NCBI RefSeq assembly: GCF_040436345.1
Contig: NC_133227.1
Coordinates: forward strand, 19,695,171-19,759,170
DNA from: Pagrus major
Taxonomy: Eukaryota > Chordata > Actinopteri > Spariformes > Sparidae
Direction of reading: 5' to 3'
DNA length: 64,000 nt
A model generated the notes under the pieces. That model was not told the DNA's origin. It searched no databases and saw only the letters and a list, made by a program, of their open reading frames with translations. This document shows, one piece after another, positions 1-12,803 of this stretch (the stretch's first letter is position 1; every line of letters begins with the position of its first letter). A program made the translations under genes and the position numbers.

Positions 1-1882
1 TCCAGTGATGGCTATCTGATGCATGGAGTCGTTGACAGACTTGAGCAGCTCCAGCATGGATTCCACAGCCTCCTGGAGTTCACAGCGGTATCGCTCCTCC
101 GTGCAGTGTTTCAACAGCTCCTGAACCAGGACAGACACACAGGTCGACAGGTCAGTGTTTTATCTAATCTAGTCTGGCCTGATGTCGGCCTGCATGGATG
201 TCCGCGTGTACAAATCAGTTTTGTTTGGTTAATCTTGTCAATCTGTGTCTGTCTCTGCCTGCGGCTTGGTCTGGGTCTCTGTGCCAGCATCCCCTTGTTC
301 ATTTATTAATCTAAATGAAGCATTATAATTTAAACAATCTAACAAATCCCATTATAGCGCCCTGTACACAAACAGCCAGTGTTTCAGGGCTTATGGTGGA
401 GCCAAAATAGAGCTATCCAGGCCAAGACCTCCTCTCTCATTTTTACAGTCAAGATTAGCAAATTGAGACTTGAACATGAGCATGAGACAACATTATGGTT
501 CATCTCTATAAACAGATATCTGCACGTAATGTAATGTAATGTAATGTAATGTAATGAATTAATTCTGGCCAATGAGTTGCACCTCTCGTGACTGATCATA
601 CTACTCAGACTACAAACAGACTACAAACTGAAACCAAACACTTCCGATACCAAAATCTTAGAGAAAAAAAAAAGATAAGTAAAAGAAAAAACAAACAAAC
701 ATAAAAATAATAAAGGGTTTTATAAAAAGGTACATTTCCTGATTTTCTAGGCTTATTCCCAGACAGCAAAACTGTGTCAGACGCTCATCCAGCCCACATA
801 CCACATGAAATGATGGCACTTGGGCGATCCGCTCCTCTTTGCCAGATCTGAGCCAAAAGCAGGCTATTACATGGCTACATGCACAGAGAACCATCGCCCA
901 ACGCAGTATGTGGGTCAGATGAGGGTTCTGGTACAGTTTTGATATCTGAGACTGCCTATACATGTTTTCTGTCATTGTTCTGGTTTCATGTGTTTAATTT
1001 AACTGGTTTTGGTGTTGTGTATTTGTTTCAGATTGTTTTAATTGCCTTTTCACTTATCTGTACAACATTTTTTTTAAAGATTAATATTGTTATTTATTGC
1101 AACCAATCATTATGCATAAAAAAAGATTTAGATTTAACATTTTGCCTTGATGACGGCGCTTGAGAACTAAATCTTTCAGACATGCATGTCATTGTGCGAG
1201 CTGCATCTCTGCAGGCCTCTCCGTGACTGACTGGCTCAGATGAACAGAACCTTGAGTAGCAGCTGGTACTTGGTGAGGCGCTGGACTGGTTTCAGGAGGT
1301 AGGAGTCCAGACCCAGTTTGTGGTCCAGCTTCTTCTGGCACTCCTGGAGAGAGACAGAGAGATTCCTCACAGACAGATTTCATTGAAGCGCACAAATGAT
1401 AATTGAAAAACCATAATTCTGACAAAACAAGACAAAAAAAAACATCTTTACAGGGAAAAATCTCAGGATTATGCCTCCTTTCTCAACACTAATTCAAATG
1501 ACTCAACATGAGAGTGGACCATTAAATACACAGGATGTAACTACCTGAAAGAAGGGCGAATCAGAGCACTGTCTCCATAGCAACTCAGAGCGTGGCTTGT
1601 TTTGGCAGTAACGCTCGTACACCTGGAACTTCTCTTTCTGCTCACACATAAACAAATACACACTTAGATATTTCACGTGATATCACTTCACATGGAGCTG
1701 GCATGTTTCTCCTCGTGTTTCCTCACCCGTTGCAAGAAGCAAGCCCCCACCCTCTCCGGTGTCTCCAGGCAACTCTGCAGATCCTGGAGGAAGATCCTGA
1801 ACGAGGAATCCAAGAGGAAAATGAGAGGAAATTGGCTTGGCGTGCAAAGAGGGGGAGACAGGTCTGTGACAGCTTGTGGTCT

Positions 1883-1968
<86 letters not shown>

Positions 1969-4900
1969 CTTGCCTGCTGTGAAACTGGTAAATCTCTGGC
2001 ATGTTACCAAACAGAACGTCCTTCTGGCTGCGTAGAGCTGAAGGAAGAAGATTAGACATGGATGGGTCCTCCATTTCTGCCCTGTAGCCCTGAGGAGAGG
2101 AGAGGAGAGGAGAGGAGAGGAGAGGAGAGGAGAGGAGAGGAGAGGAGAGGAGAGGAGAGGAGAGGAGAGGAGAGGAGAGGAAAATGTGTTTGTACGACAT
2201 TGTGGGACCTTGTGTCGTATTTCTACTTCTTCCCTCTGCCAGCACCCTCTGTTATTCTACCCTGTAAACTAATAAGAGCAAAAAATAATCCAAAATAAAC
2301 CCACCAGAAGGACAGAGAGCAGCTCGTCCACATAGATCCGCTCTGTAGCGATCAGTTCCTTCATAACATGGCTAGAACGAGTATGAATGCGAGAAAAAGA
2401 GACAAAAACTGAATGCAAAGCAGAAGAAAAGACTTGACACCACTGTGCACACTGTGACCTTGGCTCCTATATGATACAATTATAATATATAATCCTACAA
2501 TGTAAAATACACAAACAGTGCAAGAGTCACAGGTAAATCTTTAGATCAAGGATCATGTGTGACAGGTGAAAGGTGGCGTACCGTGTCACCTGCTCTGGAT
2601 TGTCTTCTGCCTCTGAATCAGTGTCGGTGGTGGCGCCGTACAGGCAGCTGCGGTTTCCTTGGAAATCATGCATGACCTCGATCTGACAAAACACACATGA
2701 AACAAGTATCTCAGCTTGGAGTTCTGAAATATTTCAATCACTGCAAATTTTAAAGAAACATGTCTTTTTTAGCTGAAACGAAAATCAATATTCCCACAAA
2801 CGAATAATAACATGTAAGATAAGATACATGGAGAGAAAAGTCTACGGCCATGTTAGCTGCACTCTGCAAAGTGACGCTTTGAGCTAAATGTTACCATCAG
2901 CATGCTAGCAGGTATAATGTTTACCATGTATATCATCTTAGTTTTGTGTGTTAACATGCTAACATTTGCTAATCAACATTAATTTGGTCATATTATAGCT
3001 TATTTCCCTATAAACCAAAGTGCCACAGTGTTGGACAAAGTTGAATTCTGACCTGATGAGCTGGATGAAAACTTAAGCTATTACTAAAAGTTATCACAAA
3101 TTAATCCTGAGGGGAACGTGAAAGTCTGTACAAAATTTCATGGTAATCCATCAAAAGTTGTTCAGATATATTTCAGTCTGGACCGACCAGCAGTGCCATC
3201 CCTGCAGAGAGGCGACTACTGTGGCTGAAACACACACACACACACCTTGCGTTGGCTGTTGTTCCTCCTTGCGGTTCTCTTTCCAGGAAGCAGGTCGAAG
3301 GAGAACTTGGAGTTCAGGACGTTAAAGTCAACACCTGTGAAGAGAACAGTGGTGACGAAGCATTCAGACCCTTAGGTAAAAGCCCTAATACCACACTGTG
3401 AAGATACTCCACTATCTGTATCTATCCTATTTCAATTTGCGCTTACTGTTTTCTACTTGATACTTTGTCTTTGTGCTGCTGCAACACTTGAATTTCCCTT
3501 CTGGGGATCAATAAAGGATTATCTTATCTCATCTCATCTCATCTCATCTCATCTCATCTCATCTCATCTCATCTTATCTCATCTCATCTCATCTCATCTT
3601 ATCTTATATTATATTAAAAGAAAAAAGTCCTGCATTCAAAACTGTACAAACTGGCATTTTGTGGGATTTGGCGCCCCCCACAGTTTCTGACTGCAACACC
3701 ACTGTCGTAAACACAAATCCCAGGTCTGTAACAATTTGTCAGATGCACTACAAACAAAACTCATTATGTCATGTATCTTACATGTATCTTAAAGTACATG
3801 TATGTAACGCTGTGATCCTACCCTCTCACTGTTACATAGTGCAGAAACAAGAGACAGAGACACCATTCACCCTATTACAAGACACTGTACCATCCACATG
3901 GTGGATGGTGGATGGAGTTTGAAACTGTTATTTATGAAGCCTCAGACTACACAAAGTCCTCAGGCATTTATTAGCTTCTGACTCTGGGCAAATGGTGGGA
4001 AAAACAGTTTAATTCCCCCCAAATGACTGTATCTCTGATCTGCCTCTCCAAATCAAACACATTTATGTTATTCTATCTGATCTCTTATGATAAATTATGT
4101 AATGACTAACGTAATATTTTTATACTTTCATTCACTGAGCCTCCACTGAACATGTTCGAAGCAGCCCTGGGGAGGCCCGCCCCCCACTTTGACAAGTACT
4201 GTTGCAGAAAAATCTCATAACAAATGAAACTGCACTGAAATCTGATTCAAAGCGGGTCGTACCATGTTTGGGGGAGAAGAGGGGTGACTTGCAGCGCTGC
4301 GAGGTCTGGTCAGGTTCGGGTCTTGGGGCCACCAGTTGAACTGGTCTGCAATGAATATCTGCCAACTTCTTCAGACACATCTCTCTGTTTCTGATCATGG
4401 ACTGCATCGAGCTCAGCTTCTCTGTTACCATGGAGATTTGGGACTAGGACGAAAGACGAGAAAGTGTGAGTCGAGGTAAGATGCAGGTTATCTGTGTGTT
4501 TGCAACAGTAGCGGAGGGTTACCTGCAGCTGTGGGGTGAGCATGGCTTCAAACTCCAGGCTCAGCATGTCCTGGCAGTTTTTCAGTGCGGACGGCGCCCT
4601 CTCCTGGTGAAAGCTGAGGCGCTGCAGCGCCTCCTGAGCCCCCTCTCTAGTTTGGAACCTGTCCACCATCTGACTCGCAAGGAGATAGGCGCCCTCGTCA
4701 CACCACCGAAGGGCCTGCACACACAAACACAAGAAAGCACATGTTTTAAAGCACATTATTATACAGAGTTCTACATTTGAAAAGAGTTAGTTTTAGGGAA
4801 ATTTAACAATTATACCTTTACCCTTGTCTGTCAAAGCAATTTCTTTAATATCAAAACATGCATGCAAAACTTAACTTAAACTACTTGTTGTTTGTGCTGA

Positions 4901-7900
4901 AACTTATTAATTAAAAATACAGGGCAGTGACAACAATTAATGACTTTCCTTTGCAACAATTCTAAGTTTGCGTCTTTGACTGTGTGTGTCAAAATTTTTA
5001 CCCCTTCGAGGCGAAGCAGCAGGTCCCGCGCTCGAGTGAGTGAGGCCCGCTTGGTGCGTATGGCGTTAGTGATGACGTCACAGTAGTGTCGCAGCTCGTT
5101 GCAGCGCTGGACGATGAGCGCCAGGGCGTAGTGGTGGTTGGCGGCCAACTGGTGACCATGCAGGATCACCACCTGGGCACGAGCCATCTCCTCCTGGAGC
5201 ACAGACACATACGTTCTTCATGTAGAAATGAATGTTGTTGTGATTTTAGCACTTAAATGCTAAAAATGCTGGAGAGAAATAACAAGAAAGTAATGACAGA
5301 AATAATAGACACTTTCCAGATTTAAACAACCTTTGGAGTATAGATTTCTGAGTTTACGAGGTGCACTTGAATGCACCATGAAGTCCCTGTGAGTGGGTGC
5401 GACAAACTCTGACATTGACTTTTGATTGGCTGAGCCTCAGACAACCCCGGCCCAATTTAACCCCTGGGTATCATAATTATATATATAATGATATACAGAT
5501 GTTTAAAATGCTGTAATACCTGACCTTCATCAGACACAAAACATCACGTTATCAATGTTTTTGTTTTTATCCCTAAAACCACATCTTAAACTGTAATTGT
5601 GTGCATGGTGTGTGGCTTTGTGACCTCAGCACGCTTGTCGAGCATTTCCAGGTCTCTCAACAGTTGTTCTGTCTGAACCACCGTCGTCCCCACCAAGCCG
5701 ATGTCCTTCTCCTGGTTCATGAGCCTCTCCAACACCTCCTCCATCTACACGCAAACACCCACAGACGGTTAATCATCGCAGCAGTGTAACGTAGTCTCAG
5801 GGATAATATAAGAAAAGACAAAGGCAGAGAGCAATCGTCCCACCTGCTGGAAATTCATTTCATACTGCAGCAGCTGGAGGTACTGCTGCAGCTTGAGGTG
5901 GTGTTTCTCAAAGAAGCCATCAAACGCCTCCTCCATGTCCCTGAGCTGAGCCAGGAGTCTAAAACACACAGGACACACAGGTGTTCACACAAGCTCCCTG
6001 TTAGAGTGAAGGTTTAGTAAGATGTTAGTGTCAAACTGGGAATATGTCCTTTTTCTTAGAGCACCTCTGAACAGTGTCCATGTCTGCCCTTATCTCCCTC
6101 TCCTCCTCTATGTCTCTCTTAGAGGCCTTGACAGTTTCCAAGTTCGACAGCAGCAGGCGTCCTTCCTTCAGAACATTACGGATATTGTCCTGAAACAACA
6201 CAAAATGCAGAAATTGAAGACAAAAAACTGAGAAACAGAGATGGAGAGTGACGGGGGGAGGGAGAGAAGAGCCAGCAGCAACCTTCATCTGTCGGTATCG
6301 GTGTGTGTGTGAGTGCAGCAGGAACTCGATGGCACTGGCTTCGTCTGGAAGTTCGGTCTCAGACAGCTCTGATCCGAAGCCCTGAAGCAGCTGGGCGATT
6401 TCCTTCACTGTCACAGCAAAGGTCTCAATGGCCTGGAGACAACCATACAAAAGAAAGACACATCAACACAAACAGGAATTTATCACCTTGAGTAGCTAAA
6501 TCATAAAAAAGTACAACATGTAACCTTTTCCGCTTTCAGCCTTTTCAAAACAAAAGACATTTTGCGTTTTGCGTGGAGGGGGGAAGAGCTGCAAGACATT
6601 CAGGTGCAAAGCCAGACCTTCTGGAGACTGAACACCAGAGACACATTCTGCTCTGATCCAGAGACGTTTACTGACAGGAGGAGAGCTCAGTGATTACGTT
6701 TTATTTATCTTCACTCCTGTTTATCAGCCCAACTGCAGCAGCGATCGGCTGAGGTGTCCCCCACTGGAAGTGGAGCGGAGATGTACATTACTTCGTGAAA
6801 GTAACTTTCAAGAGTATCTGGTGAGATCTGCATTGATGTGTGCTGTTTTTGCTAATGTTAGCTTGCAGCTAATGTACAGTGAGGTAATCTGGCTGTTTGG
6901 GGCAGATAAACACTGTGTGAGTAACCCAAATAAACACAAATGATCACTTCGTCTACGGCACTAAACAACCACCACTGCTGATGAAAATCTATCTGACATG
7001 GCTCAGGCACAAATGTACAGACAAGGTTATGTTTTAAATGATGAGGTCATGTTGTAAAGTTTTTAATTTCACTTTTTCGCCAAAGTAGAGGCAACAAAAT
7101 GAAATGCTCCGTTACTTGAGTAGAGTTGTGGATTTCTCTGGGTTTGAACCTTGTTGGGAAAATTTGGGATATATAACAAAGGCCTAGTTGTGTTTGTTTT
7201 TTAATCTAAATGCAGAATTTCTACATACTATATCTTTAAATACAAGAAGAACAAGGCCTGTACGGAGGCCTGGGTAACGACATCTAGAGAGACGTCTTAT
7301 AATGCCACATACAATGCTCCTGTCTGCCGCTGTCTAGTATTTCTAAGTTGTTAGTTTCATTCTTGCACTGGATTACTTCAGATCCAAACACCAATGGCAA
7401 GTGTGCAGCTTGTGGGAACATAGCTTTAACCTGGCTTCATCTTCAGACACACATGAGAAGTGTTTACCGTGCGGAGGACGATCCAGTCGCTTTGGCAATA
7501 TTCCACTTTCGCAGTGAAGTCTGATGTCAGGTGGTTTTCATCGATGTAGCGCAGAAGGTCACCGACCGAACGCAGCATCACCACCTACAAACACACAGAC
7601 ACAAGGCATCTATATCAGCTACTTCCTGAAACCTGATGATTCAGCTTGTTTGAAGAGAAGAGAAGAGAGAATTCATATTTTCTATATGTTTTCATACTCT
7701 GTAAACTCAGTTTTGAACCCTCTCTCACCGGCATCTTTAGCAGGAAGTCATCCTGGCTGAAGCGGAAGCCCAGGTCGGTGCTTGAAGACGGACTGGGGGT
7801 GGTGCTTAACAAGCCGGTGGGGCGGAGCACCAGGACCAGATGCAGATTGCCGGGAAATGACGTCTGAAAGAGGAAGAATTGTGTTATCTCATGTCGGCTT

Positions 7901-10037
7901 GGTAATATTATCAGAAACGAAGACACAAGTAAATTGTGGTCTTGGCACAGCAGACAGGAAGGAGAAGGAGAGGAGAGGTGATTGCGTTTAAAAATGCATA
8001 AAGTCACACCCTGCAGATCAATATGAGGCAGCAATTTAAACCTGCTCAGACTGCTGAGGATTTAGGACTGAGGACTCATGCATTTATTTAGAGGAATGAT
8101 TTATGGACACAAACAGTGTGGTAAGCTGAGGAGGTTTGTGGATTAGGGGCAGTCAGTCAGAACTGCGGACAGCTGAGTGTTGTTTGTCGTGCAGTCGAGC
8201 AGAGCTCAACACAGCATCAGCATCTCTCTGTGTCAGTCTGGGAAGTCTCAGCAGGTCCGACTGTCAGCTCCTCCGACTGACTCCGCTCTTTCCTCACTTT
8301 GCCTCCTCTGTGCAAACACAGCGCTGTTATTATTTCTGTGTGGATTCTGCTGCCTTCTGGCTCCAGTGTTTCTCCGTTTATGATCCTTCTCGAGGGGCTG
8401 CAACTAACAGTTATTTGATTTGATTAATCAATTAGCTGTTTGGTCAATAAAATGTCAGAAAATAGTAGAAAATGTCAAACATATTTCATTTTACTTTCAT
8501 AGAGGAGTAAAGAGACCAGGAAATGTTCTCATTTAAGCTGAAATCAGAGAATTTTGTCTTTTTTTCTTTGAAAAATAAACCGATAAATGATTTTCCACAC
8601 AGTTGGTGATTAATTTAAAGGTGCACTCTGTAGTTTTGGGGAATACATTTTAATCAGAAGAGAAAGATCTTAATTGACTAATTTATTTTATGTCCAAACA
8701 AACTAAATACTAAACTAAACTAAACTCTACGTTTTCTGGACTGAATAAACTAAATAAACAAACTGAAAGGACAACACAGTTTCACACTGTTTTACTTTGT
8801 TTATATGTGGCAGACCCTGCCACCTTTCTAGCTTCAAACAGTGTTCTGGGGACCTTATTTTCCTCCGAGAACAGCTTGTTCATTCAGTTATGGAGAACAT
8901 AAATATTTCTGAGTTTGTATTATTACCTCATTCATATTGTAAATGTTATAATTCTGATTTTGAATTTATTTTTTAAAACTACATAGTGCCCCTTTAATCT
9001 GTCATTATTGGAAGTGTTTGCCAAATTTCAAGAAGATGTTCTCAAATGTCTTGTTTTGTCCACAACCTAAAGATATTCTGTTCACTGAACATAGAGGAGT
9101 AAAGAAAATATTCACATTTAAGAAACTGTAATCAGTGAATTTTCTTTTTTTTTCTCTACAAAGTGACTCATACCGATGAATCAACTATCCAAAATATTAA
9201 TAGTTGCAGCTCTTTTTATTCTGTTCCTGTTTATTTCTGTCTGTCTTTATGTCTCTGTGTTTTCCCTTCAGCGGACGATTTCTCTGATTAGCATACTTTC
9301 AACAAGATGATGCAGCAGATAATCACTGAAACACACAAGTCTGTATACTCTTTGAGTCCAGTGGCACAAGGATGGAAACCCAGTGGTGTTGTTTTATTGC
9401 CTCCAGTTAAGAGAAGTGGTTTCCACAACTCCACTGAGCAGGCTGCTAATCAAGTGCTTCAACAAATGTGGTGGTGCCTCCTTCCTCACCTGCTCGTCTC
9501 ATCTCTGCTGTCCATCCAACATTTTCCCAACAGTGTTTGCACAGATCCAAAGACTTCTACACTTCATGTTAACCTCTTCAGGGAAACTTCACTCCAATAA
9601 AACAAGCAAAAGGCTTTTCTCTCTCCTCCAGAAACGAGGCCACAGGGTTTTATTTTCTCTGACACTTGCAGAGGAAACAGCTTCCTGTGGTCAGGTGCGT
9701 TGTAATCATCGCAACCAGACCTTTAAACCAGACTCTGCTCACCTACAGTTGCCCTTTTAATGAAAAAAAAACTGACCCTATTAGGTAAAAGGTGACCCAA
9801 GCCCACAGGATGAGCCTCATGTAGCAGCCATGATGGATGTTACTGAATGATTTCTCTGCAACCCACAGCTGCATTTAGATCTGTGGGCATCAAGTATGTG
9901 ACACATATTCCCAAATCTGTTACATAAAGCTGCACAAGTTGAAGACACTCCACAGTAACAGACTGCAGAGTGATGATACATGCATCCTCTTGTTGTTCTG
10001 CACCTGCAGTTGCAGCCCAAACAAACAAACACAAACA

Positions 10038-10088
<51 letters not shown>

Positions 10089-10369
10089 CGTTTGTCATTG
10101 GCCTGTCCTGGCGCCCTGCACGCACTCCCAACACTGCACAGCCATCGGAATCTTAACCGAGAGGCATCTTGAATGTCTAATGCAGTTTGCACTGTACTCG
10201 GAGCACATCCCGACCTCCGTGTCGCAGTACTGAACTGTCTTAAAGAACATCTCGTCTCTCTCTGCTGCAGTATCCTCTCCGCCCCGTTTCATGCCTCCCC
10301 ACCTCCCCACCTCCTTACCGCGGCCCGGCGCAGACGGGGGAACCCCCACAGCGGGTTGGACTCGGCCAT
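1..10369 (-). CDS. mcf2: mcf2 (Dbl) Rho guanine-nucleotide exchange factor, 5' part (3' end outside window)
   Basis: Dbl-family exchange factor that loads GTP onto Rho-type GTPases through a DH-PH unit. Coding exons in transcript order: 10319-10369, 7729-7863, 7468-7584, 6283-6432, 6065-6189, 5844-5958, 5625-5744, 5002-5193, 4523-4714, 4263-4443, 3246-3334, 2582-2682, 2305-2371, 1974-2089, 1727-1796, 1545-1637, 1251-1343 and 1-120 (cut). Their phases join into 709 codons without a stop. The N-terminus MAESNPLWGF and the block FPGNLHLVLVLRPT match human MCF2 rather than MCF2L. Residues about 18-105 are the C-terminal part of a Sec14-like domain. Residues 106-400 are spectrin-like helices (HGHQLAANHHYAL). 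The DH domain starts near residue 519 (MKELIATERIYVDELL) and includes LKPVQRLTKYQLLLK. The DH end and the PH domain lie beyond base 1. One intron uses a GC donor. The a/b paralogue was not resolved. Confidence 0.9.
526..555. repeat. (TAATG)n microsatellite
   Basis: About six perfect copies of a GTAAT/TAATG pentamer, in an mcf2 intron. Confidence 0.85.
1885..1968. repeat. (TG)n-(GA)n compound microsatellite
   Basis: About 26 TG units, an interruption, then about 11 AG units. On the mcf2 transcript this reads (CT)n(CA)n. It begins within six bases of the GC splice donor of the exon that ends at 1974 and fills much of the 177-bp intron 1797-1973. Confidence 0.95.
2092..2180. repeat. (AGGAG)n pentanucleotide tract
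   Basis: About 17-18 nearly perfect copies. On the mcf2 transcript strand it reads (CTCCT)n and runs straight into the acceptor AG of exon 1974-2089, so it acts as an unusually long polypyrimidine tract. Confidence 0.95.
2850..3220. repeat. Interspersed teleost-type repeat in mcf2 intron
   Basis: Contains the phrases GGGAACGTGAAAGTCTGTAC and ATTTCATGGTAATCCATC followed by TTTCAGTCTGGACCGACC, with repeated GCTAGC/GCTAAC motifs. I recognise this wording as a common dispersed repeat of spiny-rayed fish; the class was not determined. No gene content. Confidence 0.55.
3430..3617 (+). mobile_element. 3' tail of a non-LTR retroelement with (ATCTC)n end
   Basis: The stretch CTTCTGGGGATCAATAAAGG followed by an (ATCTC)n pentamer run is the typical 3' end of fish non-LTR retrotransposons, where the simple repeat follows the last AATAAAG. 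Only the tail is present. It lies in the mcf2 intron between exons 3246-3334 and 4263-4443. Confidence 0.6.
8395..9217. mobile_element. Composite of miniature inverted-repeat elements
   Basis: The left end reads GGGCTGCAACTAAC and the right end TTAATAGTTGCAGCTC, so the outer ends are inverted copies. The inner parts on both sides share a GAGGAGTAAAG motif and similar flanks. A second element, TTAA-AGGTGCACTCTG to ATAGTGCCCCT-TTAA (8615-8997), sits between them with roughly 19-bp inverted ends and TTAA at both borders. It lies in the first mcf2 intron and has no coding potential. Confidence 0.65.
10039..10085. repeat. (CA)n microsatellite
   Basis: About 23 CA units in the first mcf2 intron, about 230 bases from the first coding exon. 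Confidence 0.95.
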
Positions 10370-10600
10370 GGCTCTCAGCGCTTCCCCTCTGCCCGTGTTT
10401 CTCCCCGGGCCAGGCAAGTCTGCAGCGGGACGTGGTGTCGGGAGCGAGCAGCCGCAGCGATGGCACGGTAACCTACACTGCAGTGTCCGGGCGGGCCGAG
10501 CGGCGCGCTGAGTGCGCACCTCTCCTGCTGGCTGTGGAGCGATGACGGTGTGTGCACTCACCTGACGTCAAAGCCAAAACAAGTTTGCACGCGCTACAGT
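10319..10600 (-). promoter_or_regulatory. mcf2: mcf2 5' end: start codon and CpG-rich promoter-proximal region with CRE
   Basis: The stretch 10315-10560 is GC- and CpG-rich compared with its surroundings, which fits a CpG-island promoter. A perfect palindromic CRE/ATF site TGACGTCA lies at 10563-10570. The ATG is at 10367-10369 (minus strand). The upstream frame stays open to 10561 but holds only a GTG, so the ATG is taken as the start. The transcription start itself is not determined. Confidence 0.55.
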
Positions 10601-10968
10601 ACATCTTAATATAGAGTCCACATACTTTACGGATTGATGATTTGATTATTTATCCTGCTGTTGCCATGCAAAATTGTATTTATTATTTATGCACCTTTTT
10701 TTATTTAATTCACCCTGAAAAAAAACATCATTTTTATTTATTTATTCATTTATTGTCTTTTTTTTCATCACGACATACAGAAGCATTCACTTTCTGTGCA
10801 GTGCTGCTGGGATATAAAGAGGAGAGAGAGAGAGAAGGGCTCCATTTCCACTGGAAAACCTCTAGATGGCGCTTTAAACTCAGGAGATTGTGAACCTACT
10901 CTGGACTACAGGCATGAACAGCAGCCACCTGTTAGGAAGCCTTTGGAGTAAAAGTTTGCTGTACACAC

Positions 10969-11432
10969 AGGTGCATCTCAAAAAAATTGAATATAATGGA
11001 AAAGTTCAATTGTTTCCATGATTTAATTCAAAAAGTGAAACTTTAATATATTCCAGATCGCTGATCGCCTCCATGTCACACCAAGTATTGATACAGTAAA
11101 TTGTGCAAAAGGAACCCTGTTTTTATTTGCATGTGACTTTTTGTCATGTGATCAGCGGGGATATCCTCCTGTGAGGGAATCACATTGTCAGGTTGTGTTT
11201 GTGTTGTTGGCCAACAGGCAGAGAGCCAGAAAAGACTTTTCTTCCAGGAAGTGAATAGCAAAGCAGATGAAACAGTGATTAGTTTGGACGCAATGTGACC
11301 TGTTTAGAAATATTTGAAATATTTCACTTTATGTGTAATGAATCTAGAATATGAAAGTTTCACTTTATGAATTAAATCATGGGGGGAAAAAATTAACTTT
11401 TCCATGATATTCCAACTTTTTGGGAAACACCT
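10969..11432. mobile_element. Inverted-repeat (foldback) transposable element with internal insert
   Basis: The left end AGGTGCATCTCAAAAAAATT and the reverse complement of the right end AGGTGTTTCCCAAAAAGTTG open two arms of about 90 bp. Both arms share ATGATTTAATTCA and AAAGTGAAACTTT. The centre contains the 190-bp segment found again near 12.8 kb. There is no transposase, so it is a non-autonomous element. Confidence 0.7.
11117..11307. repeat. Copy 1 of a ~190-bp dispersed duplicate
   Basis: Matches 12804-12998 closely from CTGTTTTTATTTGCAT to GCAATGTGACCTGTTTAGA, with a few substitutions and small indels. The last roughly 38 bp are identical by eye. Confidence 0.85.
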
Positions 11433-12803
11433 ATCTCCTCCACCATCCCATCAAATACAGACATATAAAACAGCTTCATTAGCACACTTAGAGACCAGTA
11501 CACCTGTGCTGGACTAGAATTTCTTGAAACCAGGTTTTCTGACTTGCGTTAACTTGATTAAATCCCCAGAACACTTGGTTTTGAAGCCCCTGTAACACTA
11601 AATAGCAATGACAAAAGCAACCTTCATCCATTATCCGTAACAGATTATCCTGTGCAGGGTTGTGTGGGGCTGCAGCAGATCCCACCTGACATTGGTAAAC
11701 CCGGACAGGTCACCACTTCATCAGAGGTGTCACACATAGAAACAAAATACTTTTCACAGTCACAGTAACACATACAAGCAATATAGAGTTAAAGGTTTGT
11801 ATTATTACTTCATTAATGTTGTAAATGTCAAAATTACAAGTCTGAATTTCTTTTTCAAAACTACATAGTGCCCCTTTAATCTGTCATTATTTTATGTAAT
11901 TAATTGATATTTTTTGGTCTTAAACTGTCAGAAAATGTCCAAAGATATTAGATTTACTGTCACAGAGGAGTAAAGAAACCAGAAAACATCACATTTAAGA
12001 AGCTGGAATCAGTGAGCTTAACTTTCTTTACAAAATGACTCAAACCGATTAATCAATTATCTGAATATTAATAGTTAGTTTTCTGACAGAGACGTCTGTT
12101 CTGTCTATGTACACTGATACTCACCAAGCTTCATGTCATGTGCTCTTCATCTTATTGGTTTGCATCTCATTCTGTCCTCACACATAAATAATTAATGATG
12201 CTTGGCTGTGCCCTTTCGCTGACTCTCGACATGAGACACTTCACGTCAATATCAGTGCATTTGGCCTCAAGTGTTTGGTCTTATAAGACTCAGCCACCTG
12301 AATAAAACCTCTCAGTAGACTACATGAGAACAGTGCCAGCTTGGGCTTTGGTGACCAGGTGCTTGCATGACATTTGTTTCACATCTATATACTATTTGTT
12401 ATATTGACAAAGAACCTGACTGAACACAGTTACTGGACAAAGAAGGTCGTGTTGGAGAGATTCAGCAAAGAATGAGAGACAAAGGAATTAAATTCATATT
12501 CATGTCAATAATTTGCATTTCAACCTTTAGATATATTAATTTTCTCTCTCTTCTTTAACCAAACTCTGTCCAAACAACCCACGCTGTTTCTTCCATGAAA
12601 CCAGTTTCAGCCAAATCAAACTAATGCAGCCAATTCAGTGGGTTTTGTACATGTATTGCCACAATTATGATTGAATTCTGTATATATGTATCTATATATT
12701 TCGGTGAGATTGAGATTTACATACCACATGAATATTTTCAGAAAATGTTTTATATCTCATGTGACTCCAAAATACAAAAAAACCTGTCTCTCTCTCCATG
12801 TCT

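Larger units (their letters stand above)
1251..2371 (-). other. mcf2: mcf2 exons encoding the DH (RhoGEF) catalytic core
   Basis: Exons 2305-2371, 1974-2089, 1727-1796, 1545-1637 and 1251-1343 encode most of the DH domain; exon 1-120 adds its last helix (SVNDSMHQIAITG). Visible conserved blocks are the first helix with the E of TERIYVDEL, then LFGNMPEIYQFH, then YCQNKPRSELLW, then the family hallmark LKPVQRLTKYQLLLK. These are the segments that contact the switch regions of the GTPase in known Dbl-family structures. No disabling change is visible, so the exchange activity is inferred to be intact. Confidence 0.85.

Noticed and set aside
1688..2245. 185-codon minus-strand frame around the mcf2 DH exons
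   Set aside because: It reads through two real exons but also through the intron microsatellites; the exon pieces are already included in mcf2 with splice boundaries.
10370..10561. 64-residue N-terminal extension of mcf2
   Set aside because: The frame is open but its first codon is GTG, and no ATG lies in it. The ATG at 10369 also begins with the MCF2-like MAE-NP sequence.
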